Below are positions 5,693 to 5,999 of a stretch of DNA of 5,999 nucleotides, piece by piece (the stretch's first letter is position 1; every line of letters starts with the position of its first letter). The notes beneath the pieces were generated by a model, which saw only the letters and a list, made by a program, of their open reading frames with translations, did no database searches and was not told the DNA's origin. Location: NCBI GenBank assembly GCA_945861845.1, contig CAMAWS010000227.1:1-5999 (forward strand), read 5' to 3'. The DNA comes from Candidatus Sulfopaludibacter sp. SbA3 (GTDB lineage: Bacteria; Acidobacteriota; Terriglobia; 20CM-2-55-15). The position numbers and the translations under genes were made by a program.

Positions 5693-5999
5693 ATGGATCG
5701 TTTGCCTTACATGCGTTTGTGGGACGAACTGTCGCGGTCCAAAGCGATGATATTCCTGTCCGGTCCACGCCAGGTGGGGAAGACGACGCTGGCCAAGACG
5801 ATTGCGGCACGCTTTCCGGCTTCACTCTATTTCAATTGGGATATCCGTGACGACCGCGCCCGCCTTCTGAAGGACCCCTCTTTCTTCACGCAACTGGATA
5901 ATCCCGGCCCCGGACCGGCGCTCGTGGTCCTGGATGAGATTCACAAGTATCGGAAGTGGAAGAACTATCTGAAGGGCGCCTACGACGCGCACGCAGGGC
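5693..5999 (+). CDS. AAA+ ATP-binding protein, DUF4143 type (5' part only)
   Basis: The first 102 residues of a protein that runs off the window end. The ATG at 5693 is the first after an in-frame TAG at 5681; no Shine-Dalgarno is seen. A Walker A motif, GPRQVGKTT, lies at 24-32 and a Walker B, VVLDEIHK, at 78-85, followed by KWKNYLKGAYD. The GPRQVGKTTL and LDEIHK wording, with F-N-W-D between them, is typical of the AAA_14/DUF4143 ATPases. These are usually about 380-400 residues with a C-terminal DUF4143 domain, so roughly a quarter is visible. Their function is poorly defined; members are often patchily distributed and single-gene. The C-terminal domain cannot be checked here. Nothing links it functionally to the esterase upstream. 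Confidence 0.88.
   Translation, partial: MDRLPYMRLWDELSRSKAMIFLSGPRQVGKTTLAKTIAARFPASLYFNWDIRDDRARLLKDPSFFTQLDNPGPGPALVVLDEIHKYRKWKNYLKGAYDAHAG

Overview
The window reads as a stretch of chromosome from a GC-rich bacterium (roughly 55-60% G+C by eye). All five genes lie on the + strand. Acidobacteriota, or a similar soil lineage, is my best guess. The reasons are the S8 protease with a C-terminal TIVW-type repeat tail, a membrane domain like those I associate with acidobacterial cyclic-di-GMP proteins, and SMP-30 and tannase-family secreted hydrolases side by side. This is family recollection, not a search result.

Layout. Bases 1-172 hold no complete gene. They contain a candidate promoter and a structured leader for the first gene. 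173-1816 encodes a secreted subtilisin-like protease with an I9-like propeptide and a tail of nine six-residue repeats. A terminator-like hairpin (1835-1853) follows. 1912-2616 encodes a multi-pass membrane protein that looks like the sensor half of a signalling protein without its output domain. The gap 2617-2795 holds two adjacent hairpins, one with a GGGGAC-type core. 2796-3827 encodes an exported SMP-30/gluconolactonase-like beta-propeller. The next gap is almost filled by a 108-base palindromic element (3838-3945) with perfect 19-base arms and internal hairpins, of the REP/REPIN type. 3960-5615 encodes a secreted tannase/feruloyl esterase-family hydrolase. A 28-base palindrome and a possible leaderless promoter precede the start of an AAA+ ATPase of the DUF4143 type (5693 to the window end).

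How the genes may work together. Three of the five products carry Sec signal peptides and are hydrolases, so the region has an extracytoplasmic degradative flavour: a protease, a lactonase-like enzyme and an aromatic-ester esterase. The lactonase-like and esterase genes are close and could serve the same plant-derived aromatic or sugar-acid substrates, but the palindromic element between them argues against assuming one simple operon. The membrane protein and the ATPase look functionally unrelated.

Most notable observations: (1) the palindromic element that abuts the esterase ribosome-binding site, and a second hairpin with a similar core upstream of the SMP-30 gene; (2) the esterase keeps Cys pairs and a Ca2+ loop that match MHETase spacing but has glycine in place of both cysteines of the active-site disulfide; (3) the protease hexapeptide tail, whose codons vary silently. 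I see no clear multi-gene defence system or other wholly new system here.
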